64,000 nucleotides of DNA from Mesotaenium endlicherianum (lineage: Eukaryota > Streptophyta > Zygnematophyceae > Zygnematales > Mesotaeniaceae), in the NCBI GenBank assembly GCA_009602735.1, contig WELA01005691.1, forward strand, positions 186,001 to 250,000. Direction: 5' to 3'. Below the pieces are notes generated by a model. It saw only the letters and a program-made list of their open reading frames with translations. It was not told the origin of the DNA and did no database searches. Each line of letters begins with the position of its first letter. The first letter of the stretch is position 1. This document shows positions 11,416-22,677 of the stretch, piece after piece. A program made the translations under genes and the position numbers.

Positions 11416-13456
11416 ATTCCCCACTGCCTCTCTACGTCGTGGTATGCCTCGTCCAGAGATTGAGGGAATCGGTAAGGATAAGCAGGAGCTGGACCTCAGG
11501 CAAGAAGTGGATACAAAGTAACAAACTCAGCAGAATCTGGATCAGGCTAAAACCCCAGGCGACGATGCATGTCCTCCATAACAGCTTACATTGCTGCAAC
11601 TTGCAGACGCATGAATAGTTGTGTGGGTTTGAATTAGGATTAGGGATTGGTGTAGAGTTAGGGTTTGGGTTAGACACCCAAGCTTGACATGCAGATGGGA
11701 ATGGGCTGGGAGATGGTGAAGGGGGGACCATGGCAAAGGGGTACGGAGGGGAATACCCTGCAAAACTGCTAACCGGGGACGGGAAACCCGATGGATCGGG
11801 AGGGTAACCTGCAAACGCCAAAGGTGGGGAAGCGTAGTCCGTAGGTACCAGAGCAGCTGAGGGAGCACTAGGGAGAACTTGTGGTACAATATCCTTCTGG
11901 GCCTGAAGGTTCAACTAGTTGGAGCCACGTGCGGATGCAGGAGGAAACACTAATCCACCTGGTGGCTCTTCCAATCGCACACCGAGATTACGCGCTTGGG
12001 GGGCCCGTGCTGGTCTAGCGCCCATATCAAAAGCAAGAGCAGCCGGCAGTTGCATAGTATGTACTCCAATAACACCACCCTTTGCCGCCCTACGCTCGGC
12101 TTGTGCTGCAGCTTGCACCATCTTGATCTGCTCAGCCCACAAACAGACTTCGTGGACACTACTCTTGTGAATGGGGGTGAGGGCAAGATGGTGGTCAAAG
12201 GATTGGCACAAGGAAGAGGACGTAGAGAAAGCAGTGATGAATTTGATGCAAGCCTGAGTGACATCCATGCACATGCCACTATCGTCACGACATTGCTGGA
12301 AACGCTCATAAGCCATGTTAGGAGTCTCGCGTGCCGCGCACCGGAAGTCCCGAAGCTCATCCTGCCGAAGACAAGAGTTAGGCGGGAAGTGCTGAAAGAA
12401 AAACTGGAGGAGCGTGTCAATGCAATCTAGAACAGCCCCAGGCGCAGGCACGCACAAGGGCAGGAGAATGTTAAGTACCGCCTGTTGCTGACGTTGCTGC
12501 ATGGTGCGGTTGTGGCAATCCACCGCGCGTGCTCCAAGCAACCCGACCGGCGTAGCGTACGCCAGCAGTGCTGTCCCAACCACTCCCGATCAAATAAGTT
12601 GTTCTACAACGCCACCATTCAGTGCGAGTCCCCCGCCACTCCCAGCCCCAACCTCAGCGCCATCTGGACGCAGTCCGGCAGCCGCAACCACCGCAGCGGC
12701 TGCCGCGGCGTCCAGGCCGGCGGCCATAGCTGCCGCAATGGCAGCAGCCGCAGCTGCTGGCCGGCATGCCGGCCGCCGGAGGCGCATCGATTATGGGTAC
12801 CACAGCGACATCGAACACAGCATCAAGAACCGTTAGTATGGTATCTGCTCTAAACTTCCTGTAAAATAACAGCGCCTCTCCTCCAAGGAATGAGGGTAGG
12901 ATGTCAAAAAACAAATTACGAGTGAGATTTTGGTTACAAGCACGCGGGTGGGCCATGGAAGCATCATCTTAGAGTCTCACGCAAGAAACGACATCCTATT
13001 GGAGTTCCCGGTGTAGGTATGGGAAACAAGCGTGGGACTAGCCATCATACCAGACTCCCCAAACCCAAACTGAAAATGCTGCGATAGAGATTCCACTCCG
13101 CGGTCAATCACATCCCCATCGTACAACACAGGTGGCTCAAGAGGAGATGATACCAAACAACCTGATGCAAATGCAAAAGGAGCCCTAAGGAAGAACTCCG
13201 CAAGTGACGTATCAAACTAACTACCCTCTTTCCCTACTGACTCACGGATGAGCGGATCAATGGAAGGGCCCTCAGTGACAGGGTTGGATAGAACCTTATC
13301 CAGATAAAATAGCCCGCAGGGTGTGCTACCTAGAGTGTGTAGCATACAACCTGCACAAGTTGCGTTCAGACGTCCACTTCCGACAGAGTTGCCAAGAAAG
13401 ACGCTCTTGAAGAGGACCGACCGTGGAAGTAGCTCACTCCAGTCAAGGACCTCCAA
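11416..13456 (-). pseudogene. Gag-like remnant of an unassigned LTR element
   Basis: On the minus strand a run of open frames resembles a retrotransposon gag. The block LPSFLGGEALLFYRKFRADT lies near 12850-12910. An extremely Ala-rich linker sits at 12600-12780. At 12150-12400 comes LLQFFFQHFPPNSCLRQDEL, then FRCAARETPNMAYERFQQCRD and VHEVCLWAEQIKM, which follow the order expected for the gag capsid C-terminal half. A Pro/Ser-rich tail at 11550-11880 follows. No zinc knuckle, protease or RT is seen, because family II sequence starts at 11415. The family is unknown. The similarity is in layout and residue pattern, so I keep confidence moderate. Confidence 0.45.
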
Positions 13457-13469
13457 CTCCGGACTCCAA

Positions 13470-14450
13470 TGTTGCTAGAGCAGTCGTGCGGGTACCCGTC
13501 GGGGACAAGCTGCGCGTAGTGTCCGCACTCGCAGCTGACAGCACCTGACAACAACTACCAGCAAGTAAGGCACATAACACCACAAAACACGCACAAAGAC
13601 ATCGGCAAAATAGTGCTCAACGCAATAAACCACACAATTGTTTGGCTCGAATTTTATTGCGCACACACCCACATACAATGCGAGTACCCACAATGCTAGC
13701 ATGCAAAGCTTTTCATCCAAAGCTAACATACACACACACAACACTAATGATTGGATCCGCCCGTGGTGGCGGGAAAATTCTAACACACACAATGTGTGGC
13801 GCAAATTCTAACGCGTACGCATACACCCTGCTAGCAACGCACAATACTAGCTTACCCACGCACAATGCTAACACACAAATGAGTGCTGCGGATTCTAATA
13901 TGCTCTCACACATCCTGGATCACAACATTTTGTGCTAACATTGATATGTGCGACACGGGTTGTAACACACTCACCTACCCGCCACATAATTCTTACGTTG
14001 GGATCCGCTAGTAGTGACGGGCCGGATTTTAACTTACACAAACACCAACCTCTAAATAGAAGTAGTGCGCCAACACCGTTCTCAACACGAGAGGGATGAC
14101 ACACACGTCTAAACAATCACACCACATATGCTCTCACAATTGTGAGAGATGATTAGCGGATTTCGCCCCTCTCACAGATAACAATAATCGCTCCAAGCTA
14201 CTAATCGGTTAGTGTGAAAGGCTTGAGCGTGTTAGTAGGTATACGATAGAGGAGCGAGAAGGCCAATTCTTAGAGCGCGGATTACAACGAGGTGACTAGA
14301 TTGATATGGCCGCGTTCAAGCACAAGGGTGAAGACCTTAGAGTACTTAGTTGGTGTCTGATACGAGCCACGAGCTAGCAAAGAGAAACGCAAGCATGATC
14401 ACACAAACATACACAATAACATGGCATAGACACATGAAGTAGCATAAGCT
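13470..14450 (-). repeat. Probable LTR of the gag-like element (outer boundary not found)
   Basis: In minus orientation sequence ending ...GCTCTAGCAACA at 13470 is followed after one base by TGGAGTCCGGAGTTGGAGG. This has the TGG start of a primer site and would pair with a tRNA 3' end, though not the initiator Met used by the other elements here. Just inside lie AATAAA-type signals (CAATAAAATTCGAGCC near 13650), as expected for the R/U5 part of an LTR. The segment at 13640-13960 is rich in imperfect CACACAATGCTAAC words. The upstream end of the LTR could not be fixed, so the end coordinate is approximate. Confidence 0.4.
14131..14148. repeat. 18-bp perfect palindrome
   Basis: CTCTCACAATTGTGAGAG is its own reverse complement. 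It lies inside the putative LTR at 13470-14450. No partner site was found nearby and no role can be assigned. Confidence 0.8.
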
Positions 14451-15099
14451 CAAACTACATGGAATGGACATACAAAACTAACACCAAAATGGTGTTATCT
14501 CGTGGCATAAGTAGCGTGCTCTCGAATGCTGAGCCTAGTGCATACGAAACACAATCAACCTCTCACAACTATGATGGACGCGTCACCGCGTCATCTCACA
14601 CAAATCCGGAAATACTAAACATGAAAAAGGGTCAAAATTAGAGGTTAACATGCACACGTACAACATATGACCAAAGACAAAATAACCTGACATCCAAATG
14701 TCCCTTACGCTCCCTAACCCTTAGCAATCCTTGGGCCTGCCCATGGAGATTGCCTATGATATAGTGAAGATCTTGCCATGGACAATGCGATATCCTACTG
14801 GGTACCCGCGCCGACCCTTCAGGCAAGCGAACCTCAGGGTCAACCTCCACACATGTGGGCGGCAACACCATGTGAAAAGGTAGAGAAAGAAAGCGTGATT
14901 TGGGAGGGAGCCTGAGAGCTGCTCAACAGAGTAACTCGTGAGCAGATGATGGGTCCCAGTGTTCACCACCACTGCACATAGAGTAGACCATCCTCACCTA
15001 CCACCCTTATCCAACTAATGACTAGAACCTGTCATTGACCGTCCACCCTCTGGAGCACCACTAGACACCAAAGAGGACTCGACAGGGACGGATGTGACA
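14451..15099. other. No recognisable feature
   Basis: Mixed-composition sequence with only short chance open frames on both strands. I see no repeat, RNA gene or protein motif. Confidence 0.5.
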
Positions 15100-15790
15100 C
15101 CTCTTCACCTGTATGCAATGCAAAAATTGCATCGCTCCAAGATTCTTCATACCATAAGCGCTGTGTTAAAACTAGTATCTTATTTGTCGCCTCTCACATC
15201 TCTAGAGCTCACCCTCTATTTCCTTTGGTCTTTTTGAGGCAACACATGGCTCCTCACATCAACGCAAGTCACTTAGATTTGCAACTCTTTAGACTTTACA
15301 CGGAGCAGTCACCAAGAGCCACCAAGGCTCTTTCTCGTGAATACTCTCACAATTGACTTGACTGTGCTTCTCTTACGCGTGCGTAAGGTCATCTTTGTGG
15401 AGCTCTTGTGTTGTAGTCCTTGTCTCACTCTCGTGCACATGACACTTCTTGTGCACTGAGCTTCACTCGTTCAAGTTGTGCTCATGGCACTTCTCAAACG
15501 CTAAACTTCACTTGGGGTTCTCACATCACTTGAACCCAAGGAGGAGTACTCATTACACAACTCAACTCCACACACTCGACTGTATCACTATCACTGTAAC
15601 ACTGCCTACATTTGTACACTAACATATTAGCGCACTCCGCCACTCGCAATCATATTGGCCTCCATACTCACATCTCCAGCAACCCTTCTTTCTTACTTCC
15701 AAGAGTGCACTTGGTTACATACAATTTTGCCTACTTAACCACCTTGGTGGCGGCTGCCTACTTGTCATGAATCTATTACTTATGTATTTT
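15100..15790 (-). repeat. Diverged LTR-like segment related to the LARD LTR
   Basis: From about 15520 to 15790 this matches the LTRs at 16155-16752 and 21029-21775: CACTTGGGGTTCTC..., ACTATCACTGTAACAC, CATATTGGCCTCCATACTCA, CAGCAACCCTTCTTTCTTAC and AAGAGTGCACTTGGTTACA, in the same order and orientation. The earlier part (15100-15520) has the same C/T-rich look but no base-by-base match that I can see. It is best read as a third, older copy of that LTR family. Boundaries are approximate. Confidence 0.55.
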
Positions 15791-16154
15791 TTAATTGCAT
15801 ATATACATATATGATCAAATAAGTAACATGGGAACTACTCACATGTGCAAGTTCACCAAAATGATTAGGTATCAATATAATGCGAGTTTACTTACTTTGT
15901 CGAAAAGGTCAACAGGAAGACAAGTTGTATTAGAATATAGTGTGTTAGGATTTTCTGTAAATTTATAGGACATAATATCAGTAGGTTGGTAAATAGCAAG
16001 CTTGCATAATTATAGTCAATATACTTGGACTCACTACGTTGAGGATAGAGATATTCGTTTAGATTATCATGTGTAAATTGGCACATGTCACCGTAGTACA
16101 CTGAAAGTCGGGAGGTTGACTGAGATTCGGTAAACCCTCTCTAGATTCGGTAAA
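15791..16154. other. No recognisable feature
   Basis: AT-rich stretch between two LTR-like segments. A 69-codon minus-strand frame at 15892-16101 has no family motif. The TTCGGTAAACC word is repeated twice at 16128-16165. Confidence 0.5.
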
Positions 16155-16752
16155 CCTCTCTAGTCACGAAGACTAGCACACGAAGTCACTAAGACTCCCT
16201 CCTGACGTGCTTAAAGCACGCCACCTCGTTAAACTTCATTAGCTAAAGGACTCCACTTGAGCGGCACTATATGCTCAGCTCCTCTCACGCACTCGAGCTG
16301 CACCACTTGCAGCTCTACACACACTAAGTTGCATCACTATCACAGTAATACACCCTTACACACGTACACTGACACATTAGTGCACAAGGCTACGCACATA
16401 CACATCGGCCTCCATTACTCATATCTCCGACAACCCTTTTGTCTTACTTCCAAGAGTGCACTTGACTTGCTCACACATTGTTTCGCCTATTTAACCCGCT
16501 TGCTTTGCGGCAGCCTTTTAAGTCACGCTTCACCCAAACCTCAACTACTTGAGGTACCTATCACTCAACACATGACTGCTAAGTCAACACATGAGTCAAC
16601 TGAGTTGACCTATAACTCAATCGACTCTCACACTTACATGACCACAAGACATTGTCTATGGACCAAACAGCTACCACTCAACTCAGGCACGTGTTGACTC
16701 CATCAGACTAATATGTAAACAAATTAATATAGCAAGCTGAATATATTCAACA
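16155..16752 (-). repeat. LARD 3' LTR (outer end missing)
   Basis: In minus orientation it begins TGTTGAATATATTCAGC directly after the purine tract. It matches 21029-21775 over about 600 bp, including CACGAAGTCACTAAGACTCC, GACTCCACTTGAGCGGCACT and CAACTACTTGAGGTA. The match stops near 16155. Confidence 0.75.
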
Positions 16753-16770
16753 CTCCCTCTCAGCTCCTAC

Positions 16771-19700
16771 TTTCTTTTACTCTCAACAACTCTTAGTTAG
16801 AGCACACCATCACACTCAAAATCACTCTAATTCTTATCACAACACACTCTCTCACTTCCAGTTTTCACCACATACATAGCGCTTTTTAATAACATCTTCT
16901 CTTTCATCTCCTCTCACTCAATTTATAATGCTCATTAAAGATTAAGCTCTCTTATCCTCTACGCCTACTCTACTCTGCTCCGCTTCAGCCAATGCATCTC
17001 TTCTCATTTTTTGAACACTTGCTCTTCACACCTCTTCACACTAGGCTCCAATAGATACTCCAGGCAGCTACAGGCAGCCACCCTCCATCTTCAACCTTCA
17101 CCTCTCTACTCCTGCCTATGACAGTCTTCATCTGCACCATATTGCCAGCACTCACTGCTTCCACACACTATCTTCGCCTTAATATGTATCACCCTTACAC
17201 CCATGATAGCTCCATCTTACTACACACTTCCCTCTCCATTACTCATCTCTCTGTACTTACACATCTCAGCTCTAGAAATAATAGTCTTTCTCTACTTCCT
17301 CTGGCCTCATTATAGTTAAATTTAAGAGTACCTGCTCCGTCTCTCTTGACATCCTCTCCTCTTCACCAATCTTTTCTCCCTCTTGCTATATACTCTCTTG
17401 CATCCCATTGCTCCCTTGCTACGTTTGCTATCCCTCAGCAGCTCCCTCTTGCCCCATTCTTACTTACTCATAAACCCTCAACTCCAGCTACTCTTAGCTG
17501 CACTTTGCACTTACCTCTAAAATCCAGCTTCTCATCATCTCTTCTCCCATACACATTCAAATTCTTCACACACACCTCAGACACACTCACTATCTCTCAT
17601 AGATATGGACAAACCTGTGCCGGAGGTCGGCACTTCTCTGCTGCAGCTCTGACATCTCTCACACATCTCTTTGTTCTGCTGCAAAGATCACCAGCAATGT
17701 ACTCCACATCATATAGATCTGACATACACCTGCACACTCTGACTAACAAGCCCTTAATGACTTCTCCTCACTCCACTGCTGTCAATCTTCTACACAGACA
17801 TCTCTCAGATGCCTAGGCACTCTCTCAATCTGCAAGCCATAATGTGCCGCGTACCCCCGCTGCCCCTTTTAAGGTAGGCACTTCTTAGCTCCTGTCAGCT
17901 CTAGCACTTCTTAATAATAAACGTCTCAGGCATCCCCATTGCGCTCGCTCTCTCTCCTCAGCTCAACCTCCAGCAATTTTATAATTTTGTGCTCAACCAC
18001 TTCCTAAAATCCTGGAGCACTCTCCATTATCTCAACAGGTCTAATCAATGCACTTCAATACAGTTAAGCATCTACAACCTCTCTCTAATAACACTCACGC
18101 AGCACACAATTATCTGCATCTAGCCTGTGCCACTAAAGCAACCACACATAGTAAGCTTCTCTAACTTACACCACTAATCCACCATCACAATGCATATAGC
18201 ATCTTAATACATTGGTGGTACCTCCTTCCTCATGACGCTTGGCCTTCATAGTGCTCCCTCATATGCACAAGTAGCAGCTCGTGCTGTACTTTTGCCTCTT
18301 CCCTTGCTCTTCACCTCTTCTCTTCCTCTCCAGGATGACTCTTCCTCTTCTTGGTCCAGCAAGTGCCTTCTCTGTTCTGCTATCTCTATACTATCTCCTC
18401 ACACCTTATCTCAATGTGCGCACACTCTCACTTGATTCTCCCTCTCTGGCAACTTTCACCTTGGTCTCCCTCTACTAAGTCTCTGAATGTCTGCCCACTG
18501 TTGACCTACTATTGCTCAAATTTATTCTCTCGCAACTTGTTCACGACTCAAATCTCTCTCGAAACTGACTCACTCTTCTAGCTCTTTGAGCTAGCACTCC
18601 TTGCCGCCTCTTCTTACACTCATTATCAACACACTGTCACTGTATGCTCCCTCTCACGACCTCAAAGCTAGGTGTCTGCTTCTTCACACAGGTCTGCTAA
18701 CTTACAGCGTGTACTTCTTTTCTTGCTCACAACTTCTCCCACTAAACCATCTCAACACACTCACTTGTGCCATGGACAAGTACACACGTATCTCTCAGAC
18801 AACCAAGGATTAGATTTGCTCAACGCTTGCTAGTCCGTTAGCTTCTGTCTGCACAGTCTTTGCTAACCCTCTATCTTGCCCACAGTCAAAGAGCTCATAT
18901 ATATCATCTACTTACTCTTCTCAACTTTGTCGTGCGTTACGAGGTCGAGTGCGCACCATAGGCATAAGCAACACATCATAGGCAAGCAGGCTTTGCTGCA
19001 ATGGAGTCTATAATACCTAAGGCGTTATAGCCAAAAAGGGAGTCAAGTTGAGAATGTACTAATTAAGGGAAGTATCTCTCCAGAGTAAGCACCTCAAGAC
19101 TGTAATCTGGTAGGAAAACAACTAATGAAGTATGGCCCAAAAGATCACTTGAAGCACATCATGATCTTCAGAGTAGTCCGATGGCAAGGGTTTAAGCTGT
19201 GACTTTGCTCACCACTTGTGAAGTTCTTGAAGTGACTAGAAGCCTGGAGGGCTTGCTCTTCAAAAGAGAGCAACTAAGTGGTCCTGAAAACACAAGAGAT
19301 AAAAGTGTAAGCTTTACTGATAATCTCCGTTACTTACACTTGGCATAATGGACTTCTAAAAGATGTTTCTTCTAGGGACATCTCTAGTACTTATACTCCT
19401 GGAAATCCGGCGGGGTATGCGGCGGATCCAATGCATATAGTCACTCTAGGAGGCTCTCCTATGTCCACTAATGTGTACAAGGCATGTACTAGCAATCCTA
19501 TAGGCTAAGCATAACTGAAACCAATCAAAGCAAGGTGTGTAGGATATGCTACGTGGTCCTCATTGGCCGAGCTTACCTTGGGTGATTCTACCTAGATAGC
19601 GCCTCAAAAGTGGATCTGGAAATTGAGGAAGCTTCCTCTAGGAGTAGGTGATGCAATCACCAAGTTATAGCCTCAATGATGCACATATACTATGGAATTG

Positions 19701-21011
19701 CAAAGCTTATGTAGGCTAAGGGGCTCGCGGATTTGTGCGCACAAAGTCTGGGGTCACGAAAAGCCCACAATGTCACTTTTGGGGACATTGAGTCACAAAT
19801 TAGGCCTTGGGAAAGTTCCGTTAGGGACTGGTAGGTGGCGCGGACTAGATCGCACCTATCTTGCTCGATACTTGACCAAATGACGCGAAATTGGTGTCAT
19901 TCGGAAGATGCTTTGACGCGCTACACGTTGATGACTTGAAAATCTAGAAAAGGTCAACATACGGATGCGTAAAGTCAATGCAAAGTCAGCTTTCCTAGGT
20001 TCATGTTCCGCACATGTGGAGCTTGGTTTTTATACGACAACCTCGACTCAACAAATCATGACAACTTCACAATTGCCTGCTTCTTCAAACACATTATTCC
20101 GCACTCTCACAACTTGCTAGTTTTACCACTAACAAAAATACTCATCTTTGTCCGCTAGCAGACATTGGCCTACTGATCCGCACACTTTCGGAGCGGCTTC
20201 ACTCACTGTGCACTCTCCTAGCTCTTTGTAGCTTGCACACTCTCCGCCTCATATTAACTCACACTCCTTCTTCTCAACCGGCTCTTTTATGCCGGTTGTC
20301 TGCTCCTTACTTAGCCTAGTAGGCCCTTACGATTGTTTCACACAGTCAGCTTTCCTCGTCTCCTCTTCTTGCTCTTTCAACGCACTCACTGTTTTCTCAC
20401 TATCTTCACAATTGGCTTCTCTTACTAAATACTAACTCAGTGCTTGCTCTTGATCAGAGATTCTCAACACATTCACTTTCTGTCGAAATTGGATCTTTTT
20501 GACTGCCTCCCACTCCAGTCCGCTCCCACCTTGTGTGCTCCCTATTGCAATCACTCGCAATTTGGTAGCTGCACGCTATTGCTCACTCTGCTCACTGCAG
20601 CACGTGTTTTCTCACTGCCTGCTAATTCCGTCAGCCCGCCCACGAGTCTCACAGGCTCTCAACTCACTCCTGAATTTCATCCCGCTCACTACGCCTTAGC
20701 TGAACGTTGCAAATGCTTCCTACTTTCACAGGCTACTTCTTGCCTGCTCCGCTCACAGTTTGCTTTCCTCTATTAAGCCTTTGCCCGCTCCCGGCTAATG
20801 GTCACATTGACGATCTCCACTTACTGGTCAAACCGACCAGTCACACACTCAGGAGGCCACAATGACTTTTTTCCCATGAGAGATTACTAAGTTGTTATGA
20901 CACAGAGCTTGATCTCTCACTCTTTAACGAGTACTAAGAGTCACCAAGACTCACGCACTAGTCGCTCTAGGTTCACCAAATTCACCCAACTTCACGATGT
21001 CGAAGGATCTT
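16771..21011 (-). other. LARD internal region, non-coding
   Basis: This 4.2-kb stretch holds no gene. The plus strand is strongly C/T-rich between about 16780 and 18950 and again at 20050-20780, so the element's own (minus) strand is purine-rich. A less biased block with AAGG-rich text lies at 18950-20000. There is no gag, protease, RT or integrase motif in any frame. Repeated short words (CTCTCAC, CTTCTC, CACTCT) reflect composition rather than a tandem array. Confidence 0.7.
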
Positions 21012-21028
21012 AACTTGCTCTAATACCA
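21012..21028 (-). other. Primer-binding site of the LARD
   Basis: Minus-strand TGGTATTAGAGCAAGTT directly follows the LTR end ...TTAATTACAACA. It resembles TGGTATCAGAGC, the usual site complementary to the 3' end of plant initiator methionine tRNA. It fixes the LTR boundary and the element's orientation. Confidence 0.8.
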
Positions 21029-21775
21029 TGTTGTAATTAAGGCCCATGACATACTTCTCTTCTCTTCTTCTCTTCTCGTCTCCTCTCCTCCACAAACTCA
21101 CTTAGAGCATGTCTCGCCATTGAGGCCCTCATAGTCACAAAGACTATCCACTACGTCACACAGACGCTGCCACACAGGCTTGCCACACAGGCCTTCACTA
21201 GTCACCATGACTACCGCACGAAGTCACTAAGACTCCCTCCTCACGCGCTTTGAGCACGCCACCTCGTTAAGCTTCATTAGCTTAAAGACTCCACTTGAGC
21301 GGCACTCTATGCTCGGCTCCTCTCACACACTTGCGCTACATTACTTGCAGCTCTATACCCACTAAGTTGAATCACTATCACACTATTACACGCTTACACA
21401 CGTACACTAACACATTAGTACACAAGGCCACTCACATACACACCGGCCTCCAGTACTCACGTCTCCAACAATCCTTCTTTCTTACTTTCAAGAGTGCACT
21501 TGCTTACACATTGTTTCACCTACTTAACCGGCTTGCTTTGCGGTTGCCTCCTCATTCACGCTTCACCAAAATCTCAACTACTTGAGGTATCTATCTCTCA
21601 ACACATGACTGCTAAGTCAACCACACACAAGTCAACACACAAGTCATTTGAGTTGCCCTATAACTCAGTCAACTCTCACACTTATATGTCCATATGATAT
21701 TTTCTATTGAGTGTACAGCTACCATTCAAATTACTATGTATACAAATTAAAGTAGAAAGCTGCATATATTTAATA
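21029..21775 (-). repeat. LARD 5' LTR
   Basis: 747 bp. In plus coordinates it begins TGTTGTAATTAAGG and ends GCATATATTTAATA. It pairs with the LTR at 16155-16752. The first ~130 bp in plus coordinates (TCTTCTCTTCTCGTCTCC region) have no counterpart in the other LTR because that copy is cut. Confidence 0.75.
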
Positions 21776-21896
21776 ACGCCGTGGTCAACCAGGTGGTCAC
21801 TAGGTTCATTGCAGGCTGGGATGTTGTGGTTCTTCATTCCTGGATAGTAGGCTTTGGAGTCGGATTTCTACTTGCAAGTCATGTGTGCACTTTTGG

Positions 21897-21904
21897 GTTT
21901 GTTA
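21897..21904. repeat. 8-bp target-site duplication, left of hAT
   Basis: GTTTGTTA, identical to 30360-30367 on the other side of the element. The uninterrupted site would read ...TTTTGG GTTTGTTA TTAGGACC. Confidence 0.9.
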
Positions 21905-21990
21905 CAGGGTTATGCTGTACGCCGTATTGGCCAACCTTCGTACGCTTAAATAAGCGTACTGCGTCGGTACGCTCGTACTAAGCGTACGAT
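21905..21990 (+). repeat. hAT left terminal inverted repeat and subterminal repeats
   Basis: Starts CAGGGTTATGC. The interval contains GTACGCCGTA and a near-palindrome GTACGCTTAAATAAGCGTAC at 21940-21959. GGTACGCTCGTACTAAGCGTACG follows at about 21964-21988 in overlapping copies. In hAT elements such subterminal repeats are where the transposase binds. That role here is inferred from position. Confidence 0.8.
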
Positions 21991-22677
21991 TAACTTTTTA
22001 TTCGTGCGTGCCGCCCAGCAACGTTTTGACACCTTCACGTCCGCCACCGCACGCTCTGTTTCACTCGTGACTTTGCATACATCGTCGATCGACGGGATTC
22101 AAACTACCAAGTGCATCTTGACAGGTTCGTGGAGCAACGGCGGGAACTAAAAAAAGATCACTAGCCTTTTCACCAATATTCTGGCCACCAGCCATTTCAA
22201 TTTTCGCCTCCAACGTGCATCTGCTTGAGTTGCTGCCCATCTTACAAGCTACAAACCTTTTGGCCAATTTCGCGATGCCTACTTAAGAAACTTCTAGCGC
22301 CTTTCTTTGCATTTCGCACCTGCTATTCATCGTAAGTTTTCTTACTTCCGCATTTAGGACCTTGCTGCCTTGCACATGTGAAGCTGGGGGGGGGGGGGGG
22401 GCTGGAGGGCATAGGCATAGGCACAGCTCGTCTGCAAGCGGTAGCTGCTCCTTGCCTCCACGGGCTACATTTGCTTTTTTCACAGGTTGATCTAAGCTGC
22501 CCTTTTGTTGTCGGCTGCTCCCTCCCCTCAGGCTGTAACACATCCAGGCCAGCAGCAGACGGGCCGAAGCTGGAGTGGACGGCATGATTCAAGCCCGTTC
22601 TGTACTACAAGGTGGCGCCGTCTTCACGCTCACGCGCCTCACCACCAACATCTCTCAGGTGCGTCCATCCCCTCTTG
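21991..22677. other. hAT 5' internal region
   Basis: No supported coding exon. A 16-base G run lies at 22386-22401. Upstream non-coding exons or the promoter of the transposase could lie here, but no signal is clear enough to place them. Confidence 0.4.

Larger units (their letters stand above)
16155..21775 (-). mobile_element. Non-coding LTR element (LARD-type)
   Basis: Two long, clearly related terminal segments in the same orientation flank 4.3 kb. In minus orientation the parts are: 5' LTR 21029-21775 (747 bp), primer site 21012-21028 reading TGGTATTAGAGCAAGTT (initiator Met type), internal region, purine tract GTAGGAGCTGAGAGGGAG at 16753-16770, and 3' LTR ending at 16752. The 3' LTR lacks its outer ~130 bp. 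No minus-strand open frame of 60 codons or more exists in the internal region, and the plus-strand frames are low-complexity Ser/Leu/Thr/His products of C/T-rich sequence. Large retrotransposon derivatives (LARDs) have this form and are mobilised by proteins of other elements. The LTRs differ at many positions, so it is not recent. Confidence 0.75.

Noticed and set aside
11631-11670. TTAGGG-like words as a telomeric tract
   Set aside because: Only three irregular copies, in the Pro-rich tail region of a gag-like frame; too few to call.
13640-13960. Simple CA microsatellite
   Set aside because: CACACA runs are short and broken by longer words; it is better seen as part of a probable LTR.
16257-20776. 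Many plus-strand Ser/Leu/Thr/His-rich frames in the LARD region
   Set aside because: They are composition products of C/T-rich sequence, with no motif and no agreement between the two LTR copies.
21781-21981. 66-codon frame at the left edge of the hAT element
   Set aside because: It runs from the flank across the transposon end, starts with GTG and has no motif.
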